Assembly: GCF_015832195.1 (NCBI RefSeq)
Contig: NC_052027.1
Location: 7,684,149-7,748,148, forward strand
Origin: Motacilla alba alba
Taxonomy: Eukaryota; Chordata; Aves; Passeriformes; Motacillidae
Length of the DNA: 64,000 nucleotides
Direction: 5' to 3'
Below are positions 1-12,100 of this stretch, one piece after another; position 1 is the first letter of the stretch; the number at the start of each line of letters is the position of its first letter. The notes beneath the pieces are model-generated. The model saw nothing but the letters and a program-made list of their open reading frames with translations. It made no database searches and had not been told where the DNA came from. A program made the translations under genes and the position numbers.

Positions 1-550
1 GGCTTGTACCAGCAACAGTGTGGCCAGCAGGACCTGGGCAGTGACTGTCCCTTTGTACTTGGCACTGGGCTCATTTTTGGGTCCCTCACTACAAGAAGGA
101 CATTGAGGGGCTAGAGTGTGTCCAGAGAAGGCAGTGGAGCTGGAGATGGGTCTGGAGCACAAGTTTGATAAGGAACTAATGACGGAGCTAGGGGGGTTCA
201 GCCTGGACAAAGGGAGGCTCGTGGGGATCTTCTTGCTCTCTACAACTCCCTGAAAGGAGGTTGCAGCCAGGTGGGAATCAGTCTCTTTTCCCATATAACA
301 AGTGACAGGACAAGAAGAAATGGCCTCCACTGTTGCCAAGGGAGGTTTAGATTGAATATTAGAAAGAATTTCAAAAGGGTTGCCAAGCAGTGGAAGAGGC
401 TGCGCAGGGAAGTGCTGGAGTCACTATCCCTGTAGGTATTTAAGAGATGTGTGGATGTGGCACTTAGGGACATGGTTTAGTGGTGTCCTTGGCAGTGCTG
501 GGTTAATGGTTGGAATCAAGGTCTTTTCCAACCTAAATGATTCTATGATT
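1..550 (+). mobile_element. CR1 LINE 3' fragment, truncated by the window edge
   Basis: This matches the 3' end of a chicken-repeat-1 (CR1) non-LTR retrotransposon. It contains the characteristic run through AAGAGGCTGC, CAGGGAAGTGCTGGAGTCAC, TGGATGTGGCACTTAGGGAC and GTCTTTTCCAACCTAAATGA. It ends with the CR1 terminal 8-bp motif, ATTCTATGATT at 540-550. CR1 copies lack a poly(A) tail and end in such short repeats. The open frames inside are broken and no reverse transcriptase is visible. The 5' part lies outside the window. It sits in the PTPRG intron downstream of the exon, antisense to the gene. Confidence 0.88.
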
Positions 551-1982
551 TTAACATGGTTTCCTATCGTATGTGCAGCAATGTTACTGTTGCATGTACA
601 GGACAGCATTAACATCCTTCTTAGAAGAATAGCACCATCACTTTTTCGTGGTCTTTCTAATTACATTTATTGCTGATTACCACAAAAAGCCTCTCTGACC
701 ATAAAGGGCAGGGTGCATAACATGAGTAGATTAATTAAGCACCAAATTTCCATAGCATTCAACCTTGCCTGAACCTCATGCTGCTACCAAGGGCAACCAA
801 GTCAGGATTTCAAAGCAAACAGGAGCACTTCTCAGTGAAGCTGGGAAAAAAACCCAAGGAATGCAGCAAAACCCCCAGCTACGCTTTGTGGTGGTTTATG
901 TTGACTGGATTTACTTTGCAATGAAGGAAAACAGGCTACAGTCTGCCACTCCATTTCATCTGAGGGGCAATAACTCCTGCTAAGATCCTGAACTGCTGGA
1001 GCTGGATCTGATGCACTTGCTGGACTCCAGGCCACGGCTCAGATGTGAAGTGCCCTGGAGTTGATGGGTGTATCTGAGGTCACACTGTGTGCACAGCTGA
1101 GCCACCATCTCCAGAGCAGGTACATGCCCTGGGTCCAGCTAGCCCACCTGTGACAGGGGACATGGCACAGAGAGCACTATAGAGATGCATGTCAGATGTT
1201 AATAAAGATAAAAATATACTTCCAATAAATAAAATTGAATTAATTAGTGGTTTAATCCAATTCCCTAAAAATACTTGACCTTGTCAAATGAAGAGGGTGG
1301 CCTTATAATTTCTGCTTTTTACGTTTTTAGAATTAAAGAGTAATCAAATGCATGCAGCTTTGCATATAAATCAACCTTGACCTTTCGTTGAACTGTTTTG
1401 GTAAAAATAAGCAGTACTCATGCCTGCTCTTTTTTCTCTAAAAGCCAGAACAGACAGAGCAGAAAAGGATTCAGTTCAGTGAAGAAAACTGTGCTATAAT
1501 CATACCAGAAAAACATTAATAAGCCCCCACTACTGTGAGCAGTTATTGCTCTTTCTTCTCTAAAATCTTCCAATTTCTAAGACTTCCTCTCTCCTTCCCC
1601 CTGAGCCCTGCATCTCAGCATTCTTTTGGATTAGGTGTTACAGCCTCCCAAAGCTGATAATTCAAGGTTACACCTTGAAACTCTTACACTGCCTTTTATT
1701 CTGAGGAATAACTGACTACCAAGAGAATTAGTTTAGACTGAGAACAAAAAAAAAACACACCAAAAAAAAGCAGCCCTTTAAAAAAAAAAACCTTAAAATC
1801 AATCTGTAGAACTAGCTCTGCAGAGAATGCAGAGGCAGAGGTAGGTGGCTCCTACTGAAAAATTACATTTTAAAAAAACGGACAAAAAACCCAAACAACA
1901 GAACAATGAAAAAGGAGGAGGGTGGAACATGCCTTGAATTTTTAATTGACTGCAGTCAGGCTATGGAGACAAGTAGAAGAGA
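551..1982. other. PTPRG downstream intron, unique sequence
   Basis: Intronic DNA between the CR1 copy and the exon donor. It is mostly AT-rich, with an A/C-rich low-complexity patch at 1745-1790. I see no second exon or RNA gene. Confidence 0.7.
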
Positions 1983-1988
1983 ACATAC
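1983..1988 (-). other. PTPRG: Splice donor of the PTPRG exon
   Basis: On the minus strand the exon ends ACACAG and the intron begins GTATGT, a good U2-type donor. Cutting here leaves one base of the next codon. This fits PTPRG, where NTGKT is followed by a valine codon beginning with G. Confidence 0.9.
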
Positions 1989-2168
1989 CTGTTTTTCCTG
2001 TGTTTTTCATCCAAGTCTTGTTTGAAGATTCATTGTCAAAACCATCCAGCTGCAGCTCTTGATACTCATCTCCAACGTGGGCCAGGTGGTCTTCGATGTC
2101 TATGGGGGACTGGTGAGACCCCCCACACTTCTCACTGGATGCCACCCAGTGCTCAGGACCATAGGTAC
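1989..2168 (-). CDS. PTPRG: PTPRG internal exon, N-terminal part of the carbonic-anhydrase-like domain
   Basis: This exon codes for part of the extracellular carbonic-anhydrase-like domain of receptor protein tyrosine phosphatase gamma, a single-pass membrane phosphatase whose CA-like domain binds contactins. Read on the minus strand, the 180 bp give a split glycine codon, 59 full codons and a split last codon. The peptide includes YGPEHW, then HQSPIDI (a carbonic-anhydrase family signature), then [18 protein letters not shown] and TWMKNTGKT. The last two blocks match vertebrate PTPRG as I remember it and differ clearly from PTPRZ1. Two N-glycosylation sequons are visible (NESS and NKT). Both boundaries are phase 1, so the exon can be skipped without a frameshift. 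It is probably exon 3 of the gene; that number is inferred from the human layout. The stretch between YGPEHW and HVGDEY differs at several positions from the mammalian form I recall, as expected for a bird. Confidence 0.95.
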
Positions 2169-2191
2169 CTGTGAAAAAACACCCATGTCAA
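2169..2191 (-). other. PTPRG: Splice acceptor, pyrimidine tract and possible branch point of the PTPRG exon
   Basis: On the minus strand the intron ends GTTTTTTCACAG directly before GTACCTATGG. The six-T pyrimidine tract is short but uninterrupted. A TTGAC match to the loose branch-point consensus lies just upstream, with its A at 2188, about 20 nt from the exon. The branch point is inferred; the AG is well supported by the reading frame and by homology. Confidence 0.85.
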
Positions 2192-3069
2192 CATCCCAGT
2201 GGCTCCACAGTGCTGGAGAACTCTTAAGTGTGAAGATGAAGCACTTAAGCTCCCCAGGTAACTCCACCACAGTTACAATTCCCACGTTTGAATGAGGTTA
2301 ATACTTTTGAACTTATGAGGAGACTGAAATCCTTTGGCTTTGTGCTATGTTCCAACTTTGCCTCTGGCAGTAATGAACAATGGCCTTTTTTTTAAAACAA
2401 CTATTCTATAAAACTTTCTGCAGTTCCCAAGCTCCTCCTGTGCATATGTTATCAATTACCATGTTGCTCCAGGAACTTCCCTAAAGCTCCAGCCTTAATA
2501 CATTACTGTATAGTTTATCCTTTCATTATGGACAAATAATGTAACAGACACACATTAACTTGTGTTCTTGCAATACTATGCTTAGATAATATGATCTTTA
2601 TTAATGATCTCATTTCTTTTGGAGGTTTTGAAGCCAGAAAATAATAAAAGAAAGAATTAAATGAAATGTATGTAAGTAAATTTGAAGAAAACAACAATGG
2701 AAAAAAAATTACTCTGGAAGAAGTAAACTTGACAATAACCTCTTAAGAATGTACAGTAAATTTATTTTGTTGCTATTCTTACATGAGTTTTCTGGTTTTG
2801 ATGAACAATTAAAATAATATGGAAAAATGAAAGGTCTGAGGCAAAGACCTTGTCCATCCACACCACATATCAACCCAAGATGTACTAGAACACAGGGACC
2901 CTCAGCACCACTCTTAGGAGAATCTAAAATGAATTTCAAATTTTTCTTATCACCTGCCTCTCCAACCCTTAAGTTGTATTAACAGAGACTGAGAGCTTAT
3001 CTTCCTATGAGTGCAAACAGTGGTTTAAGCTCCTGAAATAACAGCAGAGATTTCTTGTAAAGCACTTGT
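2192..3069. other. PTPRG upstream intron, unique sequence
   Basis: AT-rich intronic DNA next to the exon acceptor. Reading frames are short and broken, and no repeat family was recognised. Confidence 0.7.
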
Positions 3070-3225
3070 TGCTCACAGCTCTTGAAGTGCTTTACAGCAG
3101 GAATCAGCTGCATTATTTTCATGTAAAGATGCAGAAGTTGATGGCTGAGAAGGGAAGCAACTTGCCCAAGCTCAACTACCAAAACCAAGTTACAACCCAG
3201 AGCTGACCTCTGCTCTCCCGAGAGT
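3070..3225 (-). mobile_element. Ancient MIR-like SINE, antisense copy
   Basis: The plus strand reads as the reverse complement of a MIR-type SINE. GAAGTGCTTTACA comes first, then a stretch like the MIR 'cattttacagatgagg' segment (ATGTAAAGATGCAGAAG). The conserved core AGCAACTTGCCCAAG follows at about 3157-3171, then a degenerate 'acaacccag' near 3191-3200. The core match is strong and the flanks are diverged, as expected of a very old copy. MIR relatives occur at low density in bird genomes. The boundaries are approximate. Confidence 0.6.
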
Positions 3226-5876
3226 CCTGATGTCACACCTGTGTCACACCTCTGAACTACACAGTCAGCAGGTCTGCTCAGTAGGCAGCCAGCAGGAAAT
3301 GAGGCACCAATGTGCATTTATTACCCTTGCATCTGAGAAGCATATGTATATTCAATTAGTGCCATCCAAACCCAGCAGTTGGGAAGGCCAGTTTCTTTGG
3401 CCTCTGGGTTTTAATCTGTCTAGTTGCAAAGTGCATTAGTGCTCTCTTCTCGTGAGCTGATGCAGGACATTTAATCAATAGCAAGATTTTGCTATACTTA
3501 TCACACACAAATGCTGTCTGGTACCCAAATAACAATAAGAAAATTTTACTTTCAAGTACAATTAGGCAAAATTGCGATATAGTTTAAAAATCATTTACAT
3601 CATCTGCCCAGGTTAAAAATCAGTTTTGTTTTCCTCGGGGTTCAACTTACATTGTCAGCAAGAGCTGCTTTCAGTTATTTCCCAATGTGCCACAAGCAAG
3701 GAGAACAGAATTATTAAAACCCCTACATGGGGGAAACCAAATGTCTTCCACTCAAACCCAGCTATTTTTCTCCAGTCAGGATGCTCTTAGTAATTGGTCT
3801 GTAGTGAGTTAATTGGAAATTCAGATTTGCTTTACATATAACCTTGCATCAACCCCATGAAATTTGGGAATTTGCTTTAAATATCTAGCACTACACATAA
3901 TCAAACCCACCAGCTCTCGTTTTCTGGCTTTATTATAAACAAGGGGTGAGCTTTTCAAAAGCACTCTGCCCACAGAGGCTATCACAGTGGTTTCAGCTGT
4001 GCATTCAAAAGGAGCTGTGCACTCCAAGTTTTCTTTTATAAGTATTCTGGGGTCAATGAGGAATTTTTCCCCTTTTTTTTAAAATAGATTTATTTTAACA
4101 GAGACTGTAGGGTTTCTTCCACGCATCTTGTCACATTTGTTTATTTATTTATTTTAAGTATAGCCAGTTCTCAACCTATTTGCAGTGAAAACTGCCTTGT
4201 CAAAATGAATAAAATAAGCCATAAGGATAAACAAACAAACCACCATGTTGAATTAAAACCTCAAGTGACTTAGGTACCTGAACTAACTCTTGCTGAAATA
4301 TAGTGTTTCACAGACTTTTGAAGGCTTTGTTTCATTTTAAAAAACAAGTCTTCTTTTTTTTTTTTCTTAAATTAATTTAACTTGCTTGAATTAATTTAAT
4401 AGCAATAAATCTCGTTTGATAAACACAGTAGCTTCACTTGCTTGTAAATTTATAATCTAGCAAAATAAAGCCTAGCAGTGCCTGCTTTCTTCATGTGACA
4501 GGGTAAGTTTCCATGCATAAAATGTTTCCATACTCGTGCTGAATTATTAAAGAAAAAAAAAATCTAATGCAATGAAATGCTCTCAGCAATTCAAAACCTC
4601 AACTTAGTGCTGGTGCTGTTACTCCAAGTCCTGACATCACAAATTACAGTCATAAGGCTAAGCTCCGATTGAGAGGTTCAAGACCTGCTAGTTAAAATCA
4701 GCCCAGGATTTTACAAATGCCTAGGCTTGCCATTAATTTCTTTCACAGGTTTTTGATATTGTAAATGACTACATGCAATGTGACCTGCACCATTCTGGCT
4801 GCAGCTTGAGACAGATACAGGGGCCACCACCCCAACACCTCCACTCCCAGCAGAGCAGAACTGGGGCTGCTCCAGCTGTAACGATGACCACAGAAAGGGG
4901 AAGGCAGGCCCGGGAGGGGACAGGAAAACTTTGAGCTTGACACAAAACTAAATAAATTACAGCTCCTACCCAGAGAAAAAAAATTTAAAAAGGCACTCAA
5001 CAACCTATAAAATGTAATCAAGAATAGTGCAGTGTGATTCACAAATTCCCAGGTGGCCATCAGAAGGGTTCAGGCCCAACTGCCTGTTTTTTTCCAGGAC
5101 ATTCAAGTGCACTTTCAATTAAAACTGATCTTCCACTACAGATTTCAAATTAATTCTTCTTCCAAGTGTCTCATGCTCCAGACACCCTTGCTTTGCAAAA
5201 AAGCCCTATATCATTAGAGGAGGAAATAGAACACTTTTTCCAAGCTTGCAGATATTGATTACCTATTCCTTCCATCAAAGCACAATTGCCATTCTGCACT
5301 GTATAAATCTCTTCAGCGTTAGACACTTTATAAAGTAGTGAGAATTATATCATTAATCATTTGCAGTTACACCTGTCTTGCTTTATTGAATTCTTTGTTT
5401 TTTAGAACTTTAAATAAATGCTTTTAAATAAAAACATGACACTAAATAAAGACTCTGTTTCACTTAAACCTAGTTAAAAAAAGAATTCCTGTAATTCCGT
5501 GTGTGACATTTACCCATCTGAAACACAGGAACTTATGGCTATTTGTATTTCATTTTTCCAACAGTAAGCATGGTGACTTAAATCAAATAAAATTTCAAAT
5601 GAATTTGAGTTGGCCTTTTAAGGCTGATAAATAATTCGGTTTTCAGAAACCAAGTTAAGAGCCCACACCTGTGTTAACAAATAACACACATTTCCACTGA
5701 GATGGTGGGACAGCCTGCAGGCAGAGGTAAACATCAAGCAGCCCCATCCTAGAGCTGGAATATTTGACACAGAGGCAGCACAGGAAGAATGATAACTGAA
5801 AACGTTTGGCATCTGCAGGAACTGAAGTCAGAGTCCTGCCTCCAGGAAACCACGGGTTTGGGTCCAACAGCTGGGG
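3226..5876. other. PTPRG intron, AT-rich unique sequence
   Basis: Ordinary intronic DNA. It has a short TTTA run at 4141-4155 and a near-duplicated AATTAATTTAA motif at about 4370-4400. There is a modest GC-richer patch at 4780-4930. No exon or complete mobile element was recognised. Confidence 0.65.
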
Positions 5877-6137
5877 CAGGAGGGCTGGAACCACCCCAGA
5901 TCCACTGGGGCAGGAGGGCTGGAACCACCCCAGATCCACTGGGCAGGAGGGCTGGAACCACCCCAGATCCACTGGGCAGGAGGGCTGGAACCACCCCAGA
6001 TCCACTGGGGCAGGAGGGCTGGATCCACCCCAGATCCACTGGGCAGGAGGGCTGGACCCACCCCAGATCCACTGGGGCGGGAGGGCTGGATCCACCCCAG
6101 ATCCACTGGGGCAGGAGGGCTGGACCCACCCCAGATC
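5877..6137. repeat. GC-rich minisatellite, 33/34-bp unit, about 7.8 copies
   Basis: There are seven full units and one partial unit. Starts are at 5877, 5911, 5944, 5977, 6011, 6044, 6078 and 6112. Each begins CAGGAGGGCTGG, runs through CCACCCCAGATCCACT and ends in three or four G. Unit length alternates between 34 and 33 bp because of that last G run. Variation is concentrated at one site (GGAACC, GGATCC or GGACCC), and unit 7 starts CGGG. The array breaks down at GATCAACCAAAC. Several overlapping frames stay open across it on both strands only because the unit lacks stop codons; I do not regard them as genes. Confidence 0.97.
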
Positions 6138-9100
6138 AACCAAACACAAGAGCAGGGTATGCTGGGGTGGCAGCCAGGTCCCTGTGGACTTGAACTCTCC
6201 TCTGCTGACTTCAGGGACAAAAGGGCCCCCAAGGCTGGAAGGAGAGCTGGGGTCAGGGAGCTCAGCAGCACCTGGGGTCTCACACACATTTCTACCCACA
6301 CTTCAGGCCATGGATGTTATCACCCATCCTTGTCTGAAATTACCTGACACTTCCTAGACTCTTTTCTCATGCAAAATCATTCTGTCAATGACTGCAGTAA
6401 CTTTAATAGTTTTTTAATACACTGCCTGCTCCTTAAATATAATCCAAGATTACTTTTTTCTTCTTTTTACTGTACAAAGAAATGAGCAGTCTTCATTAAT
6501 GAAAAACGATTAATGTAATGTATTCTGCCAAAATCTAATTAAAGCTTGTATAAAAACTTCTACTTAAAAAATCAAATATATTTGTTTTTCTCACACAGGT
6601 TTTGTTTAAAACATCTGTTATTAAAACCATTTGGCATTTCCTTGATTTGGCATAACTTTTTAATTAATGGATCAGCAAACTGGTCTGTAACACATATACC
6701 TTTACACAGATATAGTTTAACAGAAATTAGCAAATTTTGAGTCATATGATTTTCATCATTCATTCATAAAGAAGTAGAAATATGAACTCTTTTTTTTTAA
6801 TTTCACTTGTTTTCTAAACATTTTTACAAAAATGTGATTTTAAATCTCCGACCTGACATGGAAAGAACTAGTTTAGAGGCTTTAATTTTGGAGGTTTTTT
6901 ATTATTTGTTCTTCTTGGGTCCTTTTTTAACAGAATTGCCTCAGACAAATCTTTGTCTGCACTCAATTCCTCTTTACTTTTCATTTTTGAATAAAAATGG
7001 TAATAATGATTGCAAAGCAATCAAATCCCCTCATTTCTGCAATTAGCTTGGTCATTTCATGAAGACATCCTATCCTATCTTATGCTCTTAATATGGGAGA
7101 AAATTCCATGTTTCCCTTAGAACAAAATCCAACCAGTTATTAGGGAGGGACAGAATGAATTATTATCTCCTCTTCAAATGAAAACAGAGGTGCCAGCCTC
7201 TGCTTGCAGAGCTCTGGAGGGGCAGCCTACAGACTTCAAGGACCACAGCAGGTAAGATCCTCTGTCAGGCTCTGGATAAATGGAGATGCTTCCCTTTTCA
7301 GGGGCTGGCAGCTATGACCTGCCCAAGCATTCCAGCATTTGGCTGAGCAACACTACAGATCTGAATCTCTGCCTCCAAGTCTCTGCCCTACTTTAACTGC
7401 TCCATCACGAGCCAAATCTCAAGAAACACTGAAATGTCACCATCAGCAAACAAAATCAGTTCCTTTCTTCCACACAGAGCAAGAACAAGGAAGAGGTGCC
7501 CTTGCTCGGCTACAAAGTAATGAACTTCAATAGCAGGCTGGATTTTCAAACAGGAAAAAATTGTTTTAGACAAACAAGTATCAGTAAAATTCACTACAGA
7601 AGTGAAGCATTTTAAGATCCTTCAGAAATATCAGTCCCGGGGCTCCTCTCTGTTACCTCCTGAAGCTGTCACTTGATGCCAGAAGACCTCATCATCATTG
7701 TTTGCCATTTAAAAGGAGCTGTATCAGTAAGTCCAGGAAGGTGCTTAAGCCATGTAAATAGTGACAGGAAGCAAGGCAGTACTGCAGATCCAGACTGGCT
7801 GAAAAATCAGCCTCCCTTTACCCTCTCCTCTCATCTCCAGTCCCCTCCTGGGAAGCAGAAATAAAGTGAAATCTGTAGGATGAAGCCTAAAGACTGCACT
7901 TAGATACAAGGCCAAAAAGAATGATTTGAATGACATTTCTCTTGCTGATTGATTTAGCATTCATGGCTGCAGAGGTAAAGGTATAAAAATCCCTGAAAGC
8001 CTTGATAAAAATCAGTAGCATCTTTCAGAGGTCTTCCCATTGCAGACAAAGCAGCCACGTTGTTAAATCATTATATGAGGGGGAAAAAGTTGCTGAAATT
8101 ATACTGTCTTGCTCTAAAGTGATGGCATACCAAAATCAAAGGGATGGAGAAGGAGAGCCTGTAGTTAAGAGTTCACAGTGCTGCTTTGAACAAAGATTTC
8201 CTGCCCTGGGGGAAAAGGGCTTTTCATTTTATTATTCTCTGTCATCACTCTGTTTAACATGAGACACTCGTGCTTGCAGAAAATTCCAATTACTGCTTGA
8301 AAAATGAGATCGAATACCAAGGGCAAGATCCTGAAGAGCTTGCTGAGACACAAACAGGTCCAAGCAATCTGCAAGCTCAGTACAGGGAAGGTGTGCAAGG
8401 CTTGGGAGAGGTGCAAACAACCAGGGACAGTTTTGTGAGAAATCAAAAAATCTGAAAGAAACTCTCCCCAAGAACAATCTCCGATAAGGCGTATCTTAAG
8501 CAGTATTTGTTGGAACAAACACAAAATACAGGAAGATGGAACAAAAAGAGGTTGGATTTAGGTAACCTTTGAGCCACCAGCAGTAGCAGCAGCACAGAAG
8601 CACCAATGCCACCACAGCTCCAGCTCCAGCACTGCCCAGCCATGGGGCTGTGGAAGGCAAGCTGATCTTCAAAACTGATCGTGTCGGTGATACTGTCACA
8701 CTGCCAGAATGTGGCAATCACAAAGAAAGGCTTTAAATCATGCTCCTAAATAGAAACTATCCTATAATGTCTGCAGCTTTTAAACTGAAAGACAGAGTGC
8801 CATGCATGTTCTCCTTAAATTTTCATATCCACAGATGCTACAGTTATTGCTGGATTTTTAATTAAACTTCCTAACCTTCAATAACCTTTGGAGAAGTTTT
8901 TAATGTGTTTTCAACCTTCGTATTCCTTAGTGAACTATTCTCTATTACACAGTCACAAATGTAGTGATTTTAAAATTATATATCCCCCCATATACAGACT
9001 TTCTGCATCCCAATTTTGTTCCTCAAAAAAAGTATGCAGCTGCCATGAATCTTGTATGAAGCTCCCACTGTACCTATAAACCTGCCAGTGGCAAAATGTG

Positions 9101-12100
9101 TGATAAATATCCAACATTTGGAAACACCAGGACCTTAGGACAAATGTTGCAGGAAGCTCACAAAAAAGTGGAGTAAGTGTAATTACTAAAACAAGCTTTT
9201 TCCATAAACATTTCAAGTTTTAGCATTTGTGAGCTGAATAATTTACCACCACAGAAAAGTGAAAATGGTACTAAGTTTAGCTGTGCTGGCAAAATAGTTG
9301 GGGCTTTTTCAGGGGTGTCTCACACAATAAACTCTAGATAGACTTGCCTAATGACCTGTTGAATTTAACCACTAATATTTCAAAATTATTTATACTGAGC
9401 ACAGAGCACAACAATATCAATAAAATTATTATGCAGAACTCACTGAGTGGGAGGATAAACTGTGGTATTGAAAGTGCCTGCTGGTGGCAAGTGACTGAGA
9501 CAACGTCTATCTACATCCTCTGTTTTTTATCATTTTCTACATTTTTAATAAATGTATCTGACATCTCACACCATTCATTTCATAACCGTCAGAGGCCTTT
9601 TAAAACTGCTCACCCTGAGCTGCATATAATAAACGAGGTGATAACTTACAATATAAGGAAAAAACAGGAGATTAATTTATATGAAGGCATCGTAAATTAC
9701 CTTTCTTCTATTCTTACCCTAGCTCAGTAAAGCCCTATGAAGACTAGGGATAGACATAAAAATAGATTTTTCCCTAAATATAATTTTTAAAAGTATAAAT
9801 CTTAATGGAAATTACAGAATGAAGATGTATTACAAATCAATGCAGTAGCTGAGTGAGAGCACTTTATGTTGTTGGGAGGAAGACACAGATTTTAGTAATG
9901 GGTGCATTGGACAGGTCACGTCCAGGCCAAGTTTCTCTGGAGAAGGGTCTCTCTTTTCAACTATCCTTTTTTCATTTACAGGGTAATAGCTGTATGATGA
10001 TGGGCCTTGACAGGGCCATTTATATGGGATATTTATATTGCTTTAGTGCCCCAGTGCAGCAGAAGGAAGAGGGGTTCCGTTCTTCCAAACCTCACTAGCA
10101 AACAGCTGCTGCCTCAAAAAGCTTAAACTGAACAATGTAAGACAAACACAATATAAAACATCTCAAACTTGAACAGATGCATCCCCCTGGGCTAACCTCC
10201 CCTCTGTAACACCTTGCTTCATGCTTTCTTCTCCAAGGCCATCTTCCAGAGCTGGCACTAACACACCAGAAAGGTGATCAACCTTCCCATGAGAAAGAAA
10301 AAAAAAAACATCATTTCTTCCAGAGAGCAAAGCTAAAAGAAGAAATGAGTCTGGCGTTTCATAGAATTAAACATATGAAAAAGCACAAGCTCATATAATG
10401 TTGATATAAACCATGGTTCCATCTGTGCTACTCCAAGGAGAATGCACAGCATGAACAAAGCTCTGAGAAAATAAATCTGAGCAAACAAGAGGAAGAAAAT
10501 GGGCAAGAAACTTTCCCACCCAAGAGTGGTTGGATACAGAGAGGGGTTTCAGAGGCTTCAGCAAGACTTTGCTGAAAGAAAAGGAAGCAAGAGGAACTGA
10601 ATTTGGCTCAGTGCTAATTACAGCCACCATTGCCAACACCCAGAGCAGGCAAAAGCCAGGAAGACAAGCAGCCAGCCTGCCCCTCTGTGCCTGTGATCTT
10701 ACCACTGCACTGCAGGTGAAGGTCCTCACAGGATCTGGAGCTGAAACTGGGGAGCAGCCTGGAAGCATTTGCTGAGCTGAAACTGTGGGAGACACACCTC
10801 AGGCTGCAGGAGTAGTGAGGCAAGAAGAAAATGTGCAAGAACAGACATGATGGGCTCAGGAGCCCTTTTGTGGTTTTTGAACCAGAGATCATGGGTTGTT
10901 TCAGGGCTTGACTGAGACCCTGCTGAAGCATCAATGCTCCCATGCTGCTGAACCTGCCCAGGGGCTCAGACATGAACACTGAATGACAGTGACAGTAATA
11001 CGCCATAACATTTACGTCAGGAAATCTAAAATTCCCGTCTTGCTTCTTGTCTCCTTCCTACCACCAGGAGCTACATGCTCCATTTCACTCCCTTCCTTTG
11101 TAAAGGGAGAAAGAAGTTCACCTGTCTCATCAGAGCAGCTGCAAGGATTGCTCAGAACTTCAAGAGAGCTATGGAGATAAAAAGCTGTGTAAGACTCAAC
11201 TGTCCCACTACAGATCTTGGTGCCAGGGTACCTGCAAACACATTTAGAAAAAACCCAGTTCCAGTTATTTCTCAAAGCACCACAGACTTGAGTTCTATTA
11301 CTTCTCACATGTACCCTTAATAGTCTTGATCTCACCAAAGGAACCGCTAACGTAAATGATGCATCACTGTAACTTAATTACCTCCAATTTGGGTGGGTAC
11401 AGGAACAGAAAGTACCTTTTCTTGATTCCCATCTGTTCCTCGTAACTAACCAAAGAAGCCCTCCCCAGAGCTCTGTCTCTGAAAGCCAGCATGAAAAAAA
11501 AAGAAGAAAAGGAGGAGGAAAGACAGGAAAAAACTGTATATTTTTATTGAATTTTTGCAGGATGCAAGTTAATAAAACACCCACAGAGAGCACAGAGCAA
11601 TATAGAAAGGGAATAAAGGGAGGGAGGGCTGATATCAATAAAGCTTATCCAGAGGCACTGGTGAAAGTACTCATCATTTCAAAAGAAACCTACTACAAAA
11701 ATGATTTCCACTTGTTGCTTTGGCTGAGGTTTACAAAAAACAGAAGTGTCCTAAGTGGAGGGTGGATTTAAAAAATAAAGCCAGGAAGATAAAATTATCT
11801 GTTGTTGAAACATGTCACCCTCAGCTTTTCAAAACCCCTCGTTGATTTTAACCTGACCAGAGACAGCCACCAGATGAGGACCTCATTGTTTTAATCACAT
11901 CACAGAAAACACTGCAGTCCCCGAAGTCACTCATCAAATCTCGACCAAAACTGGCTTTGCTGTGATACTGCCTTTTAGGTGAAAATCAACTTTTGCCCAA
12001 CTAAGTTCTTAATGGCATCTCTGTTCCAACAGCCTTCTCAATCCAGCTGTCCCTTTCACTAATATGCACCAGGAAAATAGCTCCCAGGAGAGCTACTGGG

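Noticed and set aside
5655..6357. Several overlapping ORFs of 126-214 codons on both strands
   Set aside because: They arise from the stop-free minisatellite unit at 5877-6137. The repeated peptides change with frame, there are no flanking splice sites or domains, and both strands are open at once.
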